Source of the DNA: Streptomyces albiflavescens
GTDB lineage: Bacteria; Actinomycetota; Actinomycetes; Streptomycetales; Streptomycetaceae
DNA: 64,000 bases
Assembly: GCF_014645835.1 (NCBI RefSeq)
Contig: NZ_BMMM01000004.1
Span: forward strand, 1-64,000
Direction: 5' to 3'
The position numbers were made by a program, and so were the translations under genes. The notes beneath the pieces are model-generated. The model was not told the DNA's origin, did no database searches, and was given only the letters and a program-made list of their open reading frames with translations. Within the stretch, counting starts at the first letter, position 1; each line of letters begins with the position of its first letter. Shown here piece after piece: positions 61,862 through 64,000 of this stretch.

Positions 61862-62739
61862 CCGAGCAGACGACACCACCGATGGAGCCGCAGCAGGCCG
61901 TGCCGCCCCCGGTGCCACCGATGCCCGAGGCGGCCCCGCCGCTCCTGGCCGCCGAGCCGACTCCGCCCGTCAAGAAGGACCGCCGAGTCCTGCGCGCGGT
62001 GCTGCGCTGGACCGCTGCCGTGGTGGTCTTCGGCGCGGTCGGCACGTCGGCCGCGTACGGCATCACGCGGATGGAGCGCACCGACGTACCCGGTCTGGCG
62101 ACGGAGTCGGACGGGCGCTGGGACTACCCGACGATCACCAAGCCGCCGCTGCCCTCGGGCAGCCCGGGACCGATGGCCGACTCGAACAAGGCCGGCACCC
62201 ACTACGCCGACCTGCGCAAGCTGGTCCTCCCCGCCCCCAAGGGGGCGAAGGCCGACGCGGCGCTGCGCGGCGAGGACGGCTGGCTGGAGAGCAAGACCTT
62301 CCTGGCGGAGTACGCCGAGAAGTCGGACCGGGACACGGTCGGGCAGCTGCTGACCGACGACGGTCTGCGGCACATCGCCGCGCGCGGCTGGACCACCGAG
62401 GACGGTACGCACACACGGATCTACCTGCTGCAGTTCGAGACCGCGGCCGTCGCGGACGATCTGATCACCACCGAGCTGGCGAACTACGACTCGCCGCAGT
62501 ACGCGGTACGCGGAGCCGCGCTGACCGAACGGGACGAGAAGTTCCCCGAACGCGCCGCGGTCGACGAGGTCACGCGTTTCTCGTACGTGGAGAGCAAGCC
62601 GTACGGCGCCGAGCAGGTTCGGCAGGCGTACCTCTCGGCGGGAGACACCCTCGCCCTGATCGTCCAGTCGCGGAAGGGCACCACGCAGGCCGTCCCGTTC
62701 CAGCAGACAGTGATCCTGGAGAGCCAGCTGCTCGGCTGA
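61858..62739 (+). CDS. Membrane-anchored exported protein 3 of the set
   Basis: A 293-residue protein with a Pro-rich head (1-38), a membrane helix (about 55-70) and an exported domain. That domain is related to the one in gene 1: LRKLVLPAPKGAKAD near 120 and RGWTTEDGTHTRIYLLQF near 180. Genes 1 and 3 are therefore paralogues separated by the unrelated gene 2. ATG at 61858 overlaps the upstream stop. A terminator follows at 62765. Confidence 0.74.
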   Translation: MTEQTTPPMEPQQAVPPPVPPMPEAAPPLLAAEPTPPVKKDRRVLRAVLRWTAAVVVFGAVGTSAAYGITRMERTDVPGLATESDGRWDYPTITKPPLPSGSPGPMADSNKAGTHYADLRKLVLPAPKGAKADAALRGEDGWLESKTFLAEYAEKSDRDTVGQLLTDDGLRHIAARGWTTEDGTHTRIYLLQFETAAVADDLITTELANYDSPQYAVRGAALTERDEKFPERAAVDEVTRFSYVESKPYGAEQVRQAYLSAGDTLALIVQSRKGTTQAVPFQQTVILESQLLG

Positions 62740-62764
62740 GCCCGCCAAGGTGCACCTGAAAGAG

Positions 62765-62803
62765 AGGGCCGGGCCCCATCCGACTAGAGTGGGGTCCGGC
62801 TCT
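62765..62803 (+). terminator. Terminator of the three-gene operon
   Basis: A stem of about 14 bp with two G-T pairs (from 62765-62778 and 62790-62803), loop 11 nt, then TTGTG. It lies 26 bases after the third gene. Confidence 0.78.
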
Positions 62804-62841
62804 TGTGTACACCGCAACCCCCGCTCATCCGAGGAGCACCC

Positions 62842-62940
62842 GTGGAGATCGCCTTCGAAACCCTGCTGGTCCTGGTCTGCGTCGGCGTGCTCGCCTTCGC
62901 CGGGCTGACCGTGAAGAAGCTGTACCAGGGCCAGCGCTGA
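62842..62940 (+). CDS. 32-residue membrane peptide upstream of nitrobindin
   Basis: A small open frame with a GTG start and GAGGAG eight bases upstream encodes one hydrophobic helix (about 7-23) followed by a basic tail KKLYQGQR. It stops 25 bases before the nitrobindin-like gene and very likely shares its message. The combination of ribosome site, helix plus positive-inside tail and spacing supports a real gene. No family is recognised. Confidence 0.72.
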   Translation: MEIAFETLLVLVCVGVLAFAGLTVKKLYQGQR

Positions 62941-62965
62941 CCCCCATCAAGGAATTTCCGAGCTC

Positions 62966-63541
62966 ATGATCGAGATCCCGTCCGACCTCCACAAGGACCT
63001 GGTTCCCCTCGCCTTCCTGCTCGGCAACTGGGCCGGTGCGGGCGTCCACGACTTCCCCGGCGCCGAGAAGTGCAACTTCGGGCAGGAGGTCACCTTCACC
63101 CACGACGGGCGGGACTTCCTGGAGTACCACTCGCACACCTGGGTGCTCGACGCGGACGGGAACAAGGTCAGGCCGCTGGAGACCGAGTCCGGCTTCTGGC
63201 GCGTCGACGGCAACCGCAAGGTCGAGGTCGTCATGACCCGCGACGACGGTGTCGTCGAGATCTGGTACGGCGAGCTGGCCGACAAGAAGCCGCAGATCGA
63301 CCTGGTCACGGACGCGGTCGCGCGCACGGCGGCCTCGGGTCCGTACAGCGGCGGCAAGCGCCTCTACGGGTATGTGAAGAGCGACCTCATGTGGGTCGGC
63401 GAGAAGCAGACCCCCGAGGTCGAGCTGCGCCCCTACATGTCCGCGCACCTGAAGAAGGTCGTCACCCCGGAGGACGTCGAGCGCTGGGCCAAGGCCCTCC
63501 CCGACGACATGCCGGACGACGGCATCGCGTTCTTCAAGTAG
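62966..63541 (+). CDS. Nitrobindin-like heme-binding beta-barrel (FABP family)
   Basis: A 191-residue protein of the nitrobindin family, ten-stranded barrels that bind ferric heme and react with nitric oxide or peroxynitrite. The barrel start PLAFLLGNWAGAG holds the GxWxGxG signature, and the C-terminal MSAHLKKV has the His expected as heme ligand. ATG at 62966 has AAGGAA. It is co-directional with the small membrane peptide before it and with nur after it. Confidence 0.87.
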   Translation: MIEIPSDLHKDLVPLAFLLGNWAGAGVHDFPGAEKCNFGQEVTFTHDGRDFLEYHSHTWVLDADGNKVRPLETESGFWRVDGNRKVEVVMTRDDGVVEIWYGELADKKPQIDLVTDAVARTAASGPYSGGKRLYGYVKSDLMWVGEKQTPEVELRPYMSAHLKKVVTPEDVERWAKALPDDMPDDGIAFFK

Positions 63542-63578
63542 GTCTTCCACTTCCTCGAGCAGTTCATCAGCTCGGCAG

Positions 63579-63607
63579 CACCTGGAATGGTCCTAGACTT
63601 CCAGGTG
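63579..63607 (+). promoter_or_regulatory. nur promoter with palindrome, leaderless start
   Basis: CACCTGGAA (63579-63587) and TTCCAGGTG (63599-63607) are perfect 9-base arms around an 11-base centre that contains a TAGACT -10 element (63594-63599). The last base of the palindrome is the first base of the nur GTG. With the -10 only 7 bases from the GTG, the message should begin at the start codon. The palindrome is placed to block RNA polymerase. It is unlike the TGCAA-type Nur box. Confidence 0.65.
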
Positions 63608-64000
63608 TGGTGAGCACCGACTGGAAGAGCGACCTGAGGCAGCGCGGCTACCGGCTGACGCCGCAGCGCCAGCTTGTCCTGGAAGCCGTGGACACCCTGG
63701 AGCACGCGACCCCCGACGACATCCTCATCGAGGTGAGGAAGACGGCGTCGGGGGTCAACATTTCCACCGTCTACCGGACCCTGGAGCTCCTGGAGGAGCT
63801 CGGCCTGGTCTCGCACGCCCACCTGGGGCACGGCGCGCCGACGTACCACCTGGCCGACCGGCACCACCACATCCACCTGGTGTGCCGCGACTGCACGAAC
63901 GTCATCGAGGCCGATGTCTCGGTCGCCGCCGAGTTCAGGGCGAAGCTTCGTGAGACCTTCGGCTTCGACACGGACATGAAGCACTTCGCGATCTTCGGCC
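63607..64000 (+). CDS. nur: Nur, nickel-responsive Fur-family repressor (3' end missing)
   Basis: The first 131 residues of a Fur-family regulator; the window ends inside the gene and the last 10-15 residues are outside. The winged helix has YRLTPQRQLVLEAVDTLEHA and NISTVYRTLELLEELGLVSH. Metal-site residues are visible: the HLADRHHHIHLVCRDC stretch with the His cluster of the nickel site and one Cys pair. It matches S. coelicolor Nur, which with nickel represses nickel uptake and the iron superoxide dismutase. The start is the GTG at 63607, followed by a second GTG. Confidence 0.94.
   Translation, partial: MVSTDWKSDLRQRGYRLTPQRQLVLEAVDTLEHATPDDILIEVRKTASGVNISTVYRTLELLEELGLVSHAHLGHGAPTYHLADRHHHIHLVCRDCTNVIEADVSVAAEFRAKLRETFGFDTDMKHFAIFG

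Overview
The window is core chromosome of a Streptomyces species. GC content is very high and third codon positions are strongly G/C. The gene families are typical of the genus: GlnR, mycothiol acetyltransferase MshD, Nur, CsoR, CHAD-Nudix-PPK, DUF397, DUF3099 and DUF1416. From memory, the order pit - pst - nudix - CHAD - ppk - mshD - 5'-nucleotidase - glnR - sulfurtransferase - nur matches the S. coelicolor region from about SCO4125 to SCO4180; I could not run a comparison. There is no tRNA, CRISPR array, integrase or intact transposase. The window opens on the 3' end of a 5S rRNA and closes inside nur.

Region 1 (1-12.8 kb). After the rRNA end and its terminator come a phosphatidyltransferase-like gene with an altered active site and a GNAT gene. 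A minus-strand operon (9273 to 1995) then encodes what looks like a chromosomal type IV secretion-like machine: VirB2-like, VirB8-like, VirB6/TrbL-like, SCO6880-type and VirB4-like ATPase proteins, and a VirD4-like protein that has lost its Walker A motif and C-terminus. A two-domain lytic transglycosylase/NlpC-P60 wall hydrolase (VirB1-like role) lies 2.5 kb away. No relaxase is visible. Between them are DUF397, a decayed second DUF397 copy, a secreted protease and a small membrane protein.

Region 2 (13-28 kb). A PAP2 phosphatase, a secreted flavin oxidase, a fold-back MITE, a lipoprotein and csoR with its operator are followed by a phosphate block. This has a PhoU-like/Pit pair, pstSCAB with a PHO box, Nudix, CHAD and polyphosphate kinase, linking phosphate uptake to polyphosphate storage.

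Region 3 (28-45.5 kb). A YtrA-type GntR/ABC operon has a large palindrome at its start codon. An ECF sigma/anti-sigma pair is followed by an ABC operon. Then come mshD, a secreted 5'-nucleotidase behind a 22-unit 9-nt minisatellite, a DUF2993 protein, a tiny basic protein, an ABC exporter, a beheaded response regulator, and an ECF sigma with its membrane partner.

Region 4 (45.5-64 kb). A two-component system, an HtrA-like protease, a secreted trypsin with FG-GAP repeats, a LacI regulator, glnR, a hydrolase and a MoaD-like protein lead to a sulfur block. In that block a 26-residue cysteine-containing leader peptide precedes a thiosulfate sulfurtransferase and DUF1416. DUF3099, VOC and DsrE proteins, three linked membrane-anchored proteins, a 32-residue membrane peptide, a nitrobindin-like protein and nur complete the window.

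A recurring theme is short-repeat expansion and capture. GC-rich intergenic repeats, 9-nt, 14-nt, 24-nt and 26-nt tandem repeats, and a MITE sit in leaders, at stop codons or inside coding sequences.
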